From assembly GCA_002633025.1 (NCBI GenBank), contig NMRB01000247.1, positions 357,031 through 421,030 of the forward strand: DNA of 64,000 bases, written 5' to 3'. Positions 10,771 through 23,669 of the stretch are shown here, in pieces. Every line of letters starts with the position of its first letter. The first letter of the stretch is position 1. Source of the DNA: Notospermus geniculatus. Lineage: Eukaryota; Nemertea; Pilidiophora; Heteronemertea; Lineidae. The notes below the pieces were generated by a model that did not search any database, was not told the origin of the DNA, and saw nothing but the letters and a program-made list of their open reading frames with translations. The position numbers and the translations under genes are program-made.

Positions 10771-12847
10771 AAATTCTAGGATGTGTGAGGTGAGCTCTAT
10801 CAAAATATTTTCATCAGATAAGGATTTCCGTAAATGAGTGTTCATTTGACTGATTGAGATGTTTCAGGACTAACGACCAGATAGGGTTATGAAGGGTATT
10901 ACCCAACCGGTCGAGGGGGGGGGGGGTACAATGTATTATCGAACAGTGGCTCTAAAATAAATTTGGGGGACATGCCACCCAGGTTCTTCTAAAAAGTAGA
11001 TAATTCAGTATTTTGAATTTGACACAATACATGTATAGTGGTCATATCAAGCAGGTGACGAATATTACCCTCAGCTGACCGAAAATTGCCCACCCTGATT
11101 TTCTCTGCAAATACAGTAGAACTCGCATACAAATACTTATTGGGACCAGCAATTTCTGTCCGTTTATATGGGAAGTGCGTTAGCATTGCTAAAAGGGACC
11201 AGGACTTCAAGAATTGCTACGTTATAGGCGAGTGTCCAGTTTATGCGAGGCCATTATGCGAGTTCTGCTGTATAACCAGGAAGTGACATCATAGAGAGCC
11301 TGGGATTTTCTGGAGCAGCTTGACTCAATTCATGATTGTAACCAATCAGAATCCAGCTCAGGGATACACAGGCAACTGGGTGACCCATTTATTAAGTCTC
11401 AAGTGACCTATAATACCCAACTCTACCCTATGTTGATAGTTAAATGGTATGATTAATCCCCTTGATGAGATGGAGTCATGTTTTCCAAACCTATTCCACT
11501 TGGTATCTGTTAAAAAAAGAGATACATGTAGTCTTGATCATAAAAGCCCCTCCATAACTTCGCAATACACACATCAAGTTACAAGGGTTTCATGAATCAA
11601 ATCCCTGGATGATCTCATTTTGTTCAACTTGGCAATGCAACAGCTATTTCCCATGAGTAACTAAGGCAATATTATGCAGGGATATTCTTACTGAACCACC
11701 CTGTACTATCTTTTCAAATGAAAATAACCTACAATCATCTGTTTCCACTTCAGCTTAACTACATGCATACATCCTTCGTCCTCCTGTGGATTCTTTGGCC
11801 AACACTGGATGGATAATCAAGGACTCAAAGTTTTCGCCAGTGGATTACTTTCAATCCAAGACTGAGTACTTATTGAAGCTAACTGGACATGCTTTATATT
11901 GATATTCAAGTCAAGTGTCATAAGATACACTTCGGTAGTAAATAGATGCATTACCATTCTTTGAAGAAAAAAGTTTGAGAGCCAAGAATGGCATTATGAA
12001 CTCTTCCGTGTCTGTAGATGACAGTGGATGCAGGAGGAAACTGGAGAGATTGGAGGAAAGCTCCAGTCTCCACAGCTGCCCTCTATCAAGGAAGATTGGG
12101 TCATAGCTCAGAATGTCCGAGGTGATCCCGGTGTCAATGTTCCACTGCACCACTCTCAAGGTGCCTACAGGTCGACATTGTGTCTTGAAGCAACTCGCGG
12201 CAACTAGCTTTCTGCTGATGGAAGCAACTCGGAGTGACTGATCAGTTGCCGATTTTGTTGACCCGAGCACGCTTGCCAGAGCCGCTAGTTGAGCGTGCTG
12301 TTCGAGGAACTGCCAGTTGCTCCAAGTTCCTCTCAATCGCTGAATTGGCGACCTGCGTGTGGTAGTTTTTTTATCTGCGACGCAATGTTGACCTGTAGGC
12401 ACCTTCACAGCCCTCGTGTGAGATGGCAACATTGTACATTATGTAAGATACTTTGCTTATTGCTTGTCCAATACATAGATTGGGAGTCGCAACTTCAGTG
12501 GTCCATTCGAGATTCTTGCAAATACATGTAACTGGCACTACCAGAGTTGAGTCCAGTGTGGAGGTACATCGTGTGATAGTCTCACAACCATCTGTCCTTA
12601 GTACACTGTGTAACAGGTGGTTGTCTCCCAACCATACTGCTGCATTGCCACAGCATTCTGTGCCATGTAATGTTGCAAGAATTCATGTCCAGTTTGATGT
12701 ACATGTACTGGATAATAAAGATAAAAAAAAGATCGCTTGACTTCATGTTATGTTTGAATTTACCATTCAACCCAAGCGAGATTGATTGGCAGACAACTTT
12801 TCAAATCGACGCCAGGAGCAAAGCAAATTACCCACCCATGGTATTTG
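10771..12847 (+). other. 3' flank of adaptor copy A
   Basis: This is a likely 3' UTR and intergenic region with a candidate AATAAA at 10956-10961 and a later AATAAAG near 12715. It holds a MITE at 11112-11272. The open frame on the minus strand at 11911-12432 has no protein-family character and is not counted as a gene. Confidence 0.45.
11112..11272. mobile_element. TA-flanked MITE, copy A
   Basis: TA, then CAGTAGAACTCGCAT, and at the other end ATGCGAGTTCTGCTG, then TA. It is the same element as 16042-16266 in the second copy. The ends fit pogo/Tigger-like Tc1/mariner MITEs. Confidence 0.7.
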
Positions 12848-13130
12848 CAGGCTGTCCAGCCAACTTCTGGAACTTTTTAGGGCAAAATTTAGGGCATTTT
12901 TAGATTATTTTTAGGGATATTTAGGGAGGATTTAAGGTAAATTCAGGGTGATTTTAGGGCCTTCAACATGTGTTCAAAAGGTGTGACCCAGACAGCAAGC
13001 ATCAGTGGGCCTCGGTGGCAGATAAGAAGGGCAGCGGTTGTAGCGATCGGTGTGTCTCTGGTGGTAAACCAGGGGCATGGGGTAGCAGCAGCCCCCAATT
13101 TTCTGCTGCAAGCCGCCGGTGGGAAAAATG

Positions 13131-13225
13131 GTGGCCCTCTGATGGCAATACTGGTGGGCCTCTGGTGGCAAACACCAGTGGTCCTCTGGCGGTGAATGTT
13201 GGTGGGCCTCTGGGTGCCAATGAGG
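13131..13225 (+). repeat. 24-bp minisatellite, four units
   Basis: Units starting at 13131, 13154, 13178 and 13202 share GTGGGCCTCTGGTGGC with substitutions. The 24-bp period leaves a frame open, which explains several spurious open frames on both strands. Confidence 0.7.
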
Positions 13226-13462
13226 GCAACACCACTTACCCGGTACATATTAATTATGCCACATAAAAATAAAAACTTGTTTAGCGTCCCCTCCCAACCT
13301 GAAAAATGCCAAGATCCCTGAATTTTTTTTGTAATGCATTTTCCATTAAAAAATTGCCTACTCTAAAATTTGAAAATTAAAAAAAAAAATTTATTTGTTT
13401 TTGACCTATCTTTTCAGCTAAAAGCTACTAAAAATAAAAATAAAAACCTCCCTCCCGACCCT

Positions 13463-13802
13463 AAAAAATAGTGCCAATGGCACTGTGCCCGCTTGGCTTG
13501 AAGCATGGTGGTGGGAATCATCAGCAACCCCATAAAAGCCATTTAGGTACAAACATGTGAAATTGCCATATAAATGGAAGTTTCAAAGCAATAGGTCAAA
13601 TCATTACAAAAAGAGCCAATTTCGTAATTCCAGACAAACTTTGACCTCTGTGACCTTGAAAAGTAGGTCAAATTAAAAAATTGAATACTATCTTATGTAT
13701 CCTTATTAGATATACCCATGAAAAAAAATTGACAAAAATCCATCTCTTGGTTAGGGAGAAATAGCACTTTCAGTGATTTTGGTTTTGGCCCCCTAGTGGC
13801 AA
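13463..13802 (-). mobile_element. Truncated copy of the GCCCGCTTGGC-ended element
   Basis: It carries the palindromic AGTGCCAATGGCACT and GCCCGCTTGGC (13487-13497). Downstream words are shared in inverted orientation with 42822-44070, including the CCCCCTAGTGGC motif at the end. It is cut by the N at 13803. Confidence 0.6.
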
Positions 13803-14051
13803 NAGGCTAGGCCTACGGCTTCAGTAGGTTAAATCAATCATGAATCATGTCAATGCAATGACGAATGTCTAGTTTGCCCTGAAGAGTTTTGAAGGTCAAG
13901 TTGTAGTGATTTCACCATTGCTGCAGTTATACAGTCTTAACAAGTTACATATACCGGAACCTGGTATTAAATGTTTTTTCAGGTCTGGAGAAAGAAAAGT
14001 TCTAACCAATCCCTCGTAACTGAAAACCTGTCAAGCCACTAGTGTCAAGAA

Positions 14052-15703
14052 ATGCCATTGGTACCTTATCTGACAAGTGGGAGCCTCCTTCCAAGCGATG
14101 TTATGGCCGACTCCGACATGTCTGATGGTTCAAGCAAACATGTTGTGACAGATTCCTGTCCACTGAGTCCAACCGGTATAGGCCTATGGATTAAAAATCA
14201 GGCAGGAGACACGGATAAGGGCATACATTGTAAGTCAAGTATGTCTATCCATTTAGCTGTTGTTTGTAGTTGTAAAGTGTTCATCTTCATGGTTTCCCGC
14301 AACAATGCATTAAGTCTTATGAATCTTTGATTCAATAGTGAACAGAGTTTATTGTAATAAAAGTGGCAGGATGATTTATTTGTGATGGTAATTTTTCAGG
14401 TGAAGACAGCCCCGAGGGGAGTTACTGTAGGTTTCCTGTTGAGGCTGAGGAGGAGAGTTCCAAGGGAACACCAAGTTCTGTGCTGCTAGACAAAGCTGAA
14501 AAACTCCAGGATGATGAGGTTTCCAGTTCATCAAAGCCCAAGGAGATTGAATTTGATGAAAATAATTTCCCAGTTAACTTAGATACGATGAAATTTGAAG
14601 ATGTTATAATCCCACCAGAGGATTTTCCTGAATGGAAAAAAGATGGACAGTATGATGGCCTGTTAGTGTTTCATGAAAAAGATGAAGAAAAAGCATCATA
14701 TTTTCGTAGAAAACTTCAGAGCCATCTTCGACCTGATGGGGAACCGATCAAGATATGCCGCCTCCAAGAAGATTTACATGGAAAGAATGAAAGTGAAAGA
14801 TTAGAGTATTATTGTGGAAAAAGCACCTACTTAATGATGTTCCTCACAAAAAACTTCTGTGAGGATCAAACTTGGAGTTCCTTTTACCAGCACAGGATCA
14901 TCATTCAGTCAGTGACTGACGTTAACAAAAAGTGGTGTGCCATACCTGTTCACACCGAATACTGGAGAAGTCCAGAATCATACAAGACACCATTTGCTTT
15001 GCAAGGCATCCGGGGAATTTGTCTGCAAGACAGTCACTGGGAGCAAGGTGCAGTCAAGATGTTCCACCAGAGGTTTAAGCATATTCACGAGAGGAAGCAG
15101 GAGGAAGACCGTGCTTTCAAAAAATGGTATATGTACGAGCAAGGGCGACGTTTAATTCAGTGGAAAAAGGATAAGCTCAAGTTCATGAATGAGAAAAAGG
15201 AAACAGAAGAAAGAAGACAGAGAGAACTGGAGGCAGCAATTAATGGTGAGCTCATGGACTTTGAACCCTACCAGCCGCCGAATACAGAAACCATGCCCCC
15301 CAGGCCCGGTGTCATGACACAGAGGAACACCGGTGCCACGGCAGAAAGCACACCACCAAGACGTCCAGTGAAGGAGGCATGGGGAGCTATACCACAAGTT
15401 CCGTCCACTGGACAGCATCCACCTGTTGCTAGCCCTGTCTTGATGTCATATGAAACGATGCTGCAGTTCCAACAGTTCCAGGCTTTTCTTGCGAGTCAAC
15501 AAATGAAATCACAACAGGGCCCAAATGCACAGCTGCTGGAGATGGGAATGACGAAAAATGTTGGTGCTGGTTTGTTTGTGGGTCAACCCCCGGTGGTTAT
15601 ACATGCAGATGTGGTTAATATGGGAGACCACAACAAGACTATGATTCAGAAGGAAAAGGACGACGATGATGATGATGATGACATTGCTGAAGATGGCCCA
15701 TGA
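14052..15703 (+). CDS. TICAM/TRIF-like TIR adaptor with RHIM-like tail, copy B
   Basis: Exons 14052-14175 and 14400-15703 give 475 codons with the same splice structure as copy A. The TIR region is almost identical to copy A. The linker between TIR and tail differs strongly: many substitutions and several in-frame indels between about 15410 and 15600. The RHIM-like motif is VIHADVVNMGDHNKTM, with Asn to His at one position. It ends in an Asp run then EDGP. It is either the other allele of copy A or a recent tandem paralogue; the patch of divergence beside conserved flanks makes this worth settling. Confidence 0.83.
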
Positions 15704-16041
15704 AAATTCTAGGATGTGCGAGGTGAGCTCTATCAAAATATTTTCATCAGATAAGGATTTCCGTAAATGAGTGTTCATTTGACTGATTGAGTTGTTTCAG
15801 GACTAACGACCAGATAGGGTTATGAAGGGTATTACCCAACCGGTCGAGGGGGGGGGTACAATGTATTATCGGACAGTGGCGCTAAAATAAATTTGGGGGA
15901 CATGCCACCCAGGTTCTTCTAAAAAGTAGATAATTCAGTATTTTGAATTTGACACAATACATGTATAGTGGTCATATCAAGCAGGTGACCAATATTACCC
16001 TCAGCTGACCGAAAATTGCCCACCCTGATTTTCTCTGCAAA

Positions 16042-16266
16042 TACAGTAGAACTCGCATACAAATACTTATTGGGACCAGCAATTTCCGTCCGTTTATATG
16101 GGAAGTGCGTTAGCATTGCTAAAAGTGACCAGGACTTCAAGAATTGCTACGTTATAGGCGAGTGTCCAGTGCGTTAGCATTGCTAAAAGTGACCAGGACT
16201 TCAAGAATTGCTACGTTATAGGCGAGTGTCCAGTTTATGCGAGGCCATTATGCGAGTTCTGCTGTA
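16042..16266. mobile_element. TA-flanked MITE, copy B, with internal duplication
   Basis: It is the same element as 11112-11272 but longer. A segment of about 65 bp containing GTGCGTTAGCATTGCTAAAA is present twice in tandem (about 16106 and 16171). Confidence 0.7.
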
Positions 16267-17383
16267 TATGCTTACTACCCACCAGGAAGTGACATCATAG
16301 ACAGCCTGGGATTTTCTGGAGCAGCTTGACTCAATGATTGTAACCAATCAGAATCCAGCTCAGGGATACACAGGCAACTGGGCGACCCATTTATTAAGTC
16401 TTAAGTGACCTATAATACCCAACTCTACCCTATGTTGATAGTTAAATGGTATGATTAATCCCCGTGATGAGATGGAGTCATGTTTTGTGGTAATGATACA
16501 TCCCAAACCTATTCCACTTGGTATCTGTTTAACAAAAAAAGAGATGTAGTCTTGATCATAAAAGCCCCTCCATAACTTCGCAATACACACATCAAGTTAC
16601 AAGGGTTTCATGAATCAAATCCCTGGATGATCTCATTTTGTTCAACGTGGCAATGCAACAGCTATTTCCCATGAATAACTAAGGCAGTATTACGCAGGGA
16701 TATTCTTACTGAACCACCCTGTACTATCTTTTCAAATGAAAATAACCTACAATCATCTGTTTCCACTTCAGCTTAACTACATGCTTACATCCTTCATCCT
16801 CCTGTGGATTCTTTGGCCAACACTGGATGGATAATCAAGAACTTTTCGCCAGTGGATTACTTTCAATCCAAGACTGAGTACTTATTGAAGCTAACTGGAC
16901 GTGCTTTATATTGATATTCAAGTCAAGTGTCATAAGATACACTTCGGTAGTAAATAGATGCGTTACCATTCTTTGAAGAAAAAAGTTTGAGAGCCAAGAA
17001 TGGCATTATGAACTCTTCTGTGTCTGTAGACGACAGTGGATGCAGGAGGAAACTGGAGAGATTGGAGGAAAGCTCCAGTCTCCACAGCTGCCCTCTATCA
17101 AGGAAGATTGGGTCATAGCTCAGAATGTCCGAGGTGATCCTGGTGTCAATGTTCCACTGCACCTCTCTCAAGGTGCCTACAGGTCGACATTGTGTCTTGA
17201 AGCAACTCGCGGCAACTAGCTTTCCGCCGATGGAAGCAACTCGGAGTGACTGATCAGTTGCCGATTTTGTTGACCCGAGCACGCTTGCCAGAGCCGCTAG
17301 TTGAGTGTGCTGTTCGAGGAACTGCCAGTTGCTCCAAGTTCCTCTCAATCGCTGAATTGGCGACCTGCGCGTGGTAGTTTTTA

Positions 17384-18661
17384 GCTCACCTGTGAGCTAT
17401 AGTCGTCACGCGGTGTCCGTCGTCCGTCGTCGTCCGTCGTAGTCTGTTAGCAGGGCACGTTTCGTAACCGCTGGGGCTATTGATCTGAAACTTGGTACAT
17501 ATATACCCCTGGGTCAGATGACCTATGACACCAAGTTTCGGTCCGATCTGATTCCTGGCTTGGCCACCAGGGGGAGAAGCCGAAAACCTTTAAAGTGCAG
17601 TTTCGCCTTAACGAATGATCGGATCATCACCGCATTTTTATCGTAGGTACATCTGATGAGGATACACGACATATCACCCGGGTTTTTGATTGGACGCAAT
17701 TTTCAAGGTCACAGAGGTCAAAGTTCGAAATATCATCGTTGGGTGGCTCGTTTCGTGGCTATTTGTCGTGGATTGTTCAAATTTGGTGTGATGATGTATC
17801 TAGGTACCCTCTATGACTGTGGCGAATTTTGGCCCGATCGGACTTCAAATATGGCCACCAGGTGGCTATCTTGGAAATTGGGCGTTGGCCCATAGCTCGT
17901 TAACTACTGGAGCTGGAATGTTCTGAACTTGAACAAGTGTCATTGTAGCCTTCATGTGTACTGCAAATTTCAGTGTCATCGGACTTCGCGGACTGCTGCC
18001 AGGCAGCCATTTTGGAAAATCGAACTTTGACCTGTGTGACCGATAAATGTTGTTCAACTTGAAAACCCGTATATGTGTCTTCAATAGATGTAGGCCTACC
18101 CATGATACAAACCTGGTGATGATCTGTCAAATAATAAGTTAGTTATTGTACTTTTTGTATGTTTCAAATGGAGCCATCTAGTGACTATTCAATGAACTAC
18201 AGTACATTCATCCAGTTTGGGCACTCATGGTCAACCAGTGGCGCCGGTTGTTCAAAGTATATTATGACTATGACGCCATGACACACAGAGACAGAGGTGG
18301 GGTCAGTCAGTACAGTGACCATGGTAACAGGTACAAATGTAGGCCATGCAGTGTTCAGTGGTTGTGTGACTGTCATGGTGTGGATGTGCTGTGTCAGGTG
18401 GAATACCTGACTGATCATGGTCGTAGGCCTATGGCCTTGCGCTTGGCCAAGGTGTAACAAAATACCTACCAGCACAATCAAAGACTTTGATGGGCCCAAT
18501 CTAGGCCTACGTCCTATTCCTACCCCAATATTTTGATGGATGCAATTCAAATGCCCAGGCCTAGGCCTACCCTGCCCTGTTATGCCTAACTGTAAAAATA
18601 GGCATACACTTGAACACACAATTGTCATGTGTTCTTCTGGGACATTCACCCACAGGTGAGC
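17384..18661. mobile_element. 1.28-kb inverted-repeat element present in copy B only
   Basis: The left end is GCTCACCTGTG (17384-17394) and the right end is its complement, CACAGGTGAGC (18651-18661). The matching site in copy A (near 12366-12370) is uninterrupted except for about 26 extra bases at the right here. The interior has (GTCCGTC)n and CCACCAGG-type words but no transposase frame. It resembles the 42822-44070 element in layout. The superfamily is not identified. Confidence 0.65.
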
Positions 18662-19219
18662 ACATGGTCCATGGACCATTTCATTTTATCTGCGACGCAA
18701 TGTTGACCTGTAGGCACCTTCACAGCCCTCGTGTGAGATGGCAACATTGTACATTATGTAAGATACTTTGCTTATTGCTTGTCCAATACATAGATTGGGA
18801 GTCGAAACTTCAGTGGTCCATTCGATATTCTTGCAAATACATGTAACTGGCACTACCAGAGTTGAGTCCAGTGTGGAGGTACATCGTGTGATAGTCTCCC
18901 AACCATCTGTCCTTAGTACACTGTGTAACAGGTGGTCAGTTGTCTCCCAACCATACTGCTGCATTGCCACAGCATTCTGTGCCATGTAATGTTGCAAGAA
19001 TTCATGTCCAGTTTGATGTACATGTACTGGATAATAAAGATAAAAAAGATAGCTTGACTTCATGTTATGTTTGAATTTACCATTCAACCCAAGCGAGATT
19101 GATTGGCAGACAACTTTTCAAACCGACACCAGGAGCAAAGCAAATTACCCATCCATGGTATTTGCTATGAACAGGGCAAGGAAGAGACCGACAGTGGGAT
19201 TTCCATAAAATCTACAACC

Positions 19220-19225
19220 TTTATT
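19220..19225 (-). terminator. Poly(A) signal of MPHOSPH10
   Basis: TTTATT on the plus strand reads AATAAA on the minus strand, about 75 bp past the MPHOSPH10 stop. Confidence 0.6.
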
Positions 19226-19299
19226 CATTCTTCAGTATTCTTTACATGAACAGTGGCCATTCCCCCTCCCCCCCCCCAAAAAAAAAATTGTGATTTGCA

Positions 19300-22200
19300 T
19301 CATAATTTGAATTTTGCTGATGATTTGCCAACCTCGGATCCCTTTTTCTTCTTAGCAGCTTTTTTACTTTGTATTTGTGACTTAACTTCATCTTGCAACT
19401 GACTGAAGAATGCTTTGGAAGACTTGGGTACCTTGGCTTCATTCTGAAGAAACAACAAAATGAGAGTACATATTGCACACATATTTATCATGAACATTTT
19501 GCATACAAGAGCAAATAATGCGAATGGTGTAGTTGAACTGATAGTAACTTGCATTATCATCCACAGTAGTACATGACCAAATGTTCAATACAAGTACAGA
19601 TATAATCTTAAAATCACTACATTACCTTAATGACAGTTACTGGTCCTCCAGACTTGCTGATTTTATCTAAATCTCTCATTGCATTTTCCTTGCTGTACTT
19701 GTTCCCCAGGCCAGGGTTGAGCTTCTCCACAAGTTTCTGTCTTTGCTCTCTTTCTTTCCTCTTCTTTCGTTTCTCAACCTTTTTATTCCTCCTCTCTCGC
19801 TTTTTATCAGTTTTTGTCTTTTCTGTGTCACCCTTCTCAGGAGCTTTGGATTTGTCCTGTGAAAATGAAAGATGGTCAACACTCAGCTCTTCTCCGACCT
19901 TACAGGGTGAGTTACCGCATTGGTGTTTTCGAAGGAAGTACTAAGGTGTCCTTTGAAACCGCCCCTCAGTATGCGACCAGTCATTCTTACCTTAATCTCC
20001 TCGGGGGCCATTAAGGCAACATCACTGACAATCACAGGTGCAACTTCCTCCATGTTTATTGATGGCAAATTAGAGATTATCTTCACCTCTGGAACAACCT
20101 GAAAAAAACATGGAATAGTCTGGTTAAAATCAAACTTAGGAGAGTTAAGAGGCAGTTTCTCCACTTCAGTGTCATAACACACCACACTGCACTGTTCTCA
20201 GCCACAAGAATGTTGTGTAGGTAATACCAGTGAACTTTTGGATCCACCAGTTCGGCAGAGGTGGTTTAAGAAAGATATCAGAAATACTCACTGGTTTAGG
20301 AGTGTAGTGGAAGTTTGAAAGAGCATCGAGTTTAATAAACAATGCTTCCATGGTCTTCTTTATATCTTCATGAGCTGGGTCTGCAACTGCTTCTTTCTCT
20401 TCCTGTTAAATTGAAGAAAAAAACAAGCAAAAGTAAACAAATAAACAAATGACTTAGCACTAGTTTACACGTACATGTAGGTCTGAGAGAAAGAAAACCA
20501 GGACCTACCTCAGTCTGTTTCAAGTACTCTTTCTCATAAATCTCTCCAAGACTAGCTTTACTTTTCTCATGATCCAACGTAATTCGTTTTTTATATTCAA
20601 AGACGTCTTCTTTCTTCTTCACTTTCCTCTCCACATCATCCCATGCCTAAAGATGGGAAAGAAAATGATCAAATGTTTCTTTGGACTGACAAATACTAAT
20701 GTGAGCTGTCTTGATTAGAGAGATTAACCTATGGGACGACTCCAGCTGTGTTGCTATTAAAGGTGTCAACTTGGGGCGGTTCTACCATTTAGATGGGCTA
20801 TGTTGCCTTTAAATTCACATTATGACAAGAGAGAAATGAAATTCATCCTGTATTGAATCTTCATCATGATGCACAGGTGCAGGGAATTGTAAACGAACAT
20901 AGCACACCATCTGATCAATACCTTATCTTTGATTCGCTGTTTAATCACGTCTTCTATTGTGTGTGTCGTTTCCTCAGTGATCAAAGGGGCTGTAACCAAA
21001 AACAGATATTCCTAATTTTCTTTGAGTCACCCAGGAACATTTAATGATGCAAAATAATGGACACAAGTTTGACTGCTGAACCCATGTAACAGGAAAACAT
21101 GCTGAAAATTGGTGCCACTACCAGGAAGATACACCACAGTTTCAAAAAACTTTTTAACTTGTATTTCCAGACAGATGAGTCTCACTTTAGTAAAAGAGTA
21201 CCGGTACACATTCTCTGGAAGCAGATATCCAGAGGAAGGGGAGAAATCCATAAAAATTTACTAGGTACCTGTTCTTCCAGTGTGTTCAAACTGTAAATCT
21301 TCTGCAAGAAGACTATTTTGGGGTCTTGTACCACCTGCTGCTTCTCCCATTAACTGCCATGGCTTGGTTTCCAAACTTGCCTGCTCCATGTCCTTTATTC
21401 TTGATTTTAGCTGAAAAATTAAACATAAGACGACTGAACACCTGAAAACTGAATTTTGCAACAAAAACACATCAAAAGCTTTTTCAAATACAGTACTGCA
21501 TGCAATCAATCTTCTTAAAAGGCCATTACATTACACAAGGTCTTTTGGCCTAGTTTATTTGTATCTGTTGATCACTTGAAACCCGACTATTCTTCTGACA
21601 AATTCTTACCCTCTCTTGTCTCTTTTCAAATGTTGACTTCAGTTCTTTACCACCAAGAATATCTTCGACATCTTCACCTTCACTGTCACTGAGGAGTCGT
21701 TTCTTCCCCAATTTAGTTGGTTTTCTTTCTGAAGTTTTGTCTGCTGTCTCTTCTTCATCCTCATCACCACTATTTCCCTCCTCATCTTCATCCTCATCAC
21801 TGTCCTCTTCCCCCTCATCCTCATCCTCCTCCTCATCCTCATCATCACCATCATCATCACTATCTCTATTTTTCATACTCAAAATAAAAGCATAAGCATA
21901 AGTCAAAGGACATCCAGAAACTTGAACCTTCAGTTCAAGATGGAGACTGCATGTCATCAAAGGAATTTGTTGCACTGGATATGAAATATCTACCTGCCAC
22001 TTATACCCTTAGAGTCAGCTTTCTTGGTGGTCTTTCTGCCTACAAGCTTTTCATCAACGGGATCAAAGAAATCATCATATCTCACATCAAGGCCACCTTC
22101 CTGCAACAAAATATACTTGCCATTACCAGGGATTCGAACTACATGTACCCACCTGGACTGAAATTTTAACAAGGCATATGACCAATTTATTTCTCTTCTC

Positions 22201-23669
22201 TTTTGTCTATGAACAGAAAGTTTGCAGATAGAGATAATACACAGGTAACATGCCACATGTGGAAAGTTTCACCTTTATCAAGAGCATTGCATATTAACAT
22301 CTCAAAATTGCAGCCAATCTGTAGAAAAAAGGACAGATCTGATGAATTATAATTATTGGTCGACCACCGAACTTGTCAAGTAAACATCAATCCTGCTCAA
22401 CTGACCATCAATTATCAGACACTGAAAGAAGGGAACATCTCAGCGGTTTACCTCATCAGCACCAGCAGTGAACAGGTCAACAGTTTCATCACCATCTTCT
22501 TCCCCCTCATCCATATCTGATCTCTTCTCTCTTCTTGACTTCCTTTCCTCCCGTGCATCCTCCTGATCCAAGAACTCAGCCATTGCAGACAGACTGAAGA
22601 ATCCATCATCAACTTCAGATTTCTTGTGCTTTTTTTGAGGTTGTTTACTCATTATCTTCATACTGTCTTCCACCATTTCACCATCAGAGTCTGATTCTTC
22701 TCCTTCATCTTCCTCTGCTTCCATGTCCAAGAAATCCCCAAGTTCCCCTTCACTATCTTCATCATCCCAATCTATAACAGCACCATCAGCATCTGACTTC
22801 ATGTCACTTGCAATTTCCGAGTCAGATAAGTCCTCATTGCTAGAACCCAACACTTCTGAGTCTTCATGATTACTAATAGATTCAGAATCAGAAATAGACT
22901 CAGTATTTACTTTTCCAACCTGCTCTAGAAAAGTAAGTGATGATTTTGATTTTCCTGTGAGAAATGTGGAAATATTCTTTACCAAGTTGCTGATGGTTGG
23001 GTCATTTTGAAGTTCCAGTTCTTGCCATATTTGCTCATCATCAAAATCTTTCACAATTAATTCTGGCAAAGCCTCGTTTATCTGTTGGTTCTCCTCATTC
23101 TGTTTGAGGTAATCATATGAATTCTTCACAGTGTTCTTGATTTTCTCAGCTAAATCTTTTTGTTCTCTGAAAAAATGCAAAGCAATAGGCCTATTGAAAT
23201 CAGGACGTGAGAAAAGAACATCAGCGATCAGGAACTTTCTTGACAGCATTTGAATTCATTTGAAAGTGGGGTCAAGTAGAGTATAGCGGGCAGAGCAAGC
23301 CATGGGACGTGACACATATCTCTATACATTGCCGCTTATTCCGTGTACACTCAGTGCATTTCCCATGGCCCAGGCCGACTGAGAAGTGTAGTGCATCTGT
23401 GCATGCCATGGTGGTCAATTTCAGCTGCATCCATGCATGCAGCATAGCATGCAATTGCAATGCATTATTATGCAGGCCAAAAGGCTATGCTAGGTGTACA
23501 AGCTATTATCATGAAAATCAATCTGTTTCGTGCCGCAGTCATGTATTGTTTCATCAACCAAAGCAAGAGTACACTTTCCGTACCCAAGAAAAGTTTCAGG
23601 TTTCTCAGAATATTTGTCAAATTCATCTGAAATACGATCAACCATGAGGCACTTCATGGAGGCCGCCAT
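19300..23669 (-). CDS. MPHOSPH10: MPHOSPH10, U3 snoRNP protein MPP10
   Basis: MPP10 is a nucleolar SSU-processome component, bound with IMP3/IMP4, needed for 18S rRNA processing. Eleven exons, in order, are 23669-23584, 23166-22452, 22100-21994, 21865-21610, 21410-21269, 20989-20922, 20646-20509, 20402-20292, 20098-19991, 19856-19626 and 19443-19300. They sum to 2106 nt, 701 residues (human 681), with every phase consistent. Landmarks are [17 protein letters not shown], the long acidic middle, [69 protein letters not shown] and a Lys-rich C-terminus ending KFKL. The start is MAAS at 23669, in a CAACATGGCGGCC context that is also a YY1-like motif. The first donor (GG then GTACGG) is weak. Confidence 0.95.

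Larger units (their letters stand above)
12848..13802. repeat. Repeat-rich end of copy A contig
   Basis: This holds a string of degenerate TTTAGGG words (about 12880-12955), a 24-bp minisatellite (13131-13225) and, from 13463, part of the GCCCGCTTGGC element. The sequence is absent from the corresponding place in copy B. It stops at the N at 13803, so it probably marks where assembly broke. Confidence 0.55.
8838..19168. repeat. Large duplication carrying the TIR adaptor (copies meet at N 13803)
   Basis: About 8838-12847 and 13804-19168 are collinear and nearly identical, including exons, introns, 3' flank and a MITE. Copy 2 has a 1.28-kb element at 17384-18661 that copy 1 lacks. Copy 1 ends in unrelated repeat sequence (12848-13802) before the N. 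An uncollapsed haplotype is the simplest explanation; a true recent tandem duplication is possible. Confidence 0.8.

Noticed and set aside
11911-12432. 173-codon open frame on the minus strand, also present in the second copy (16923-17348)
   Set aside because: Both copies are nearly identical at DNA level, so conservation is not evidence. It has no family features or splice context, and lies in the probable 3' flank of the adaptor gene.
12880-12955. Telomere-like TTTAGGG words
   Set aside because: The spacing is irregular and the units are degenerate. It is inside a dispersed repeat next to an assembly gap, not a telomere.
12970-13266. Several overlapping open frames on both strands
   Set aside because: They are produced by the 24-bp minisatellite, whose period is a multiple of three.
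18197-18679. 160-codon open frame on the minus strand
   Set aside because: It lies inside the 17384-18661 transposon, runs past its right end and has no protein character.
21639-21860. Met/Arg-rich open frame on the minus strand
   Set aside because: It is an alternative reading of the repetitive acidic stretch of MPHOSPH10 exon 4.
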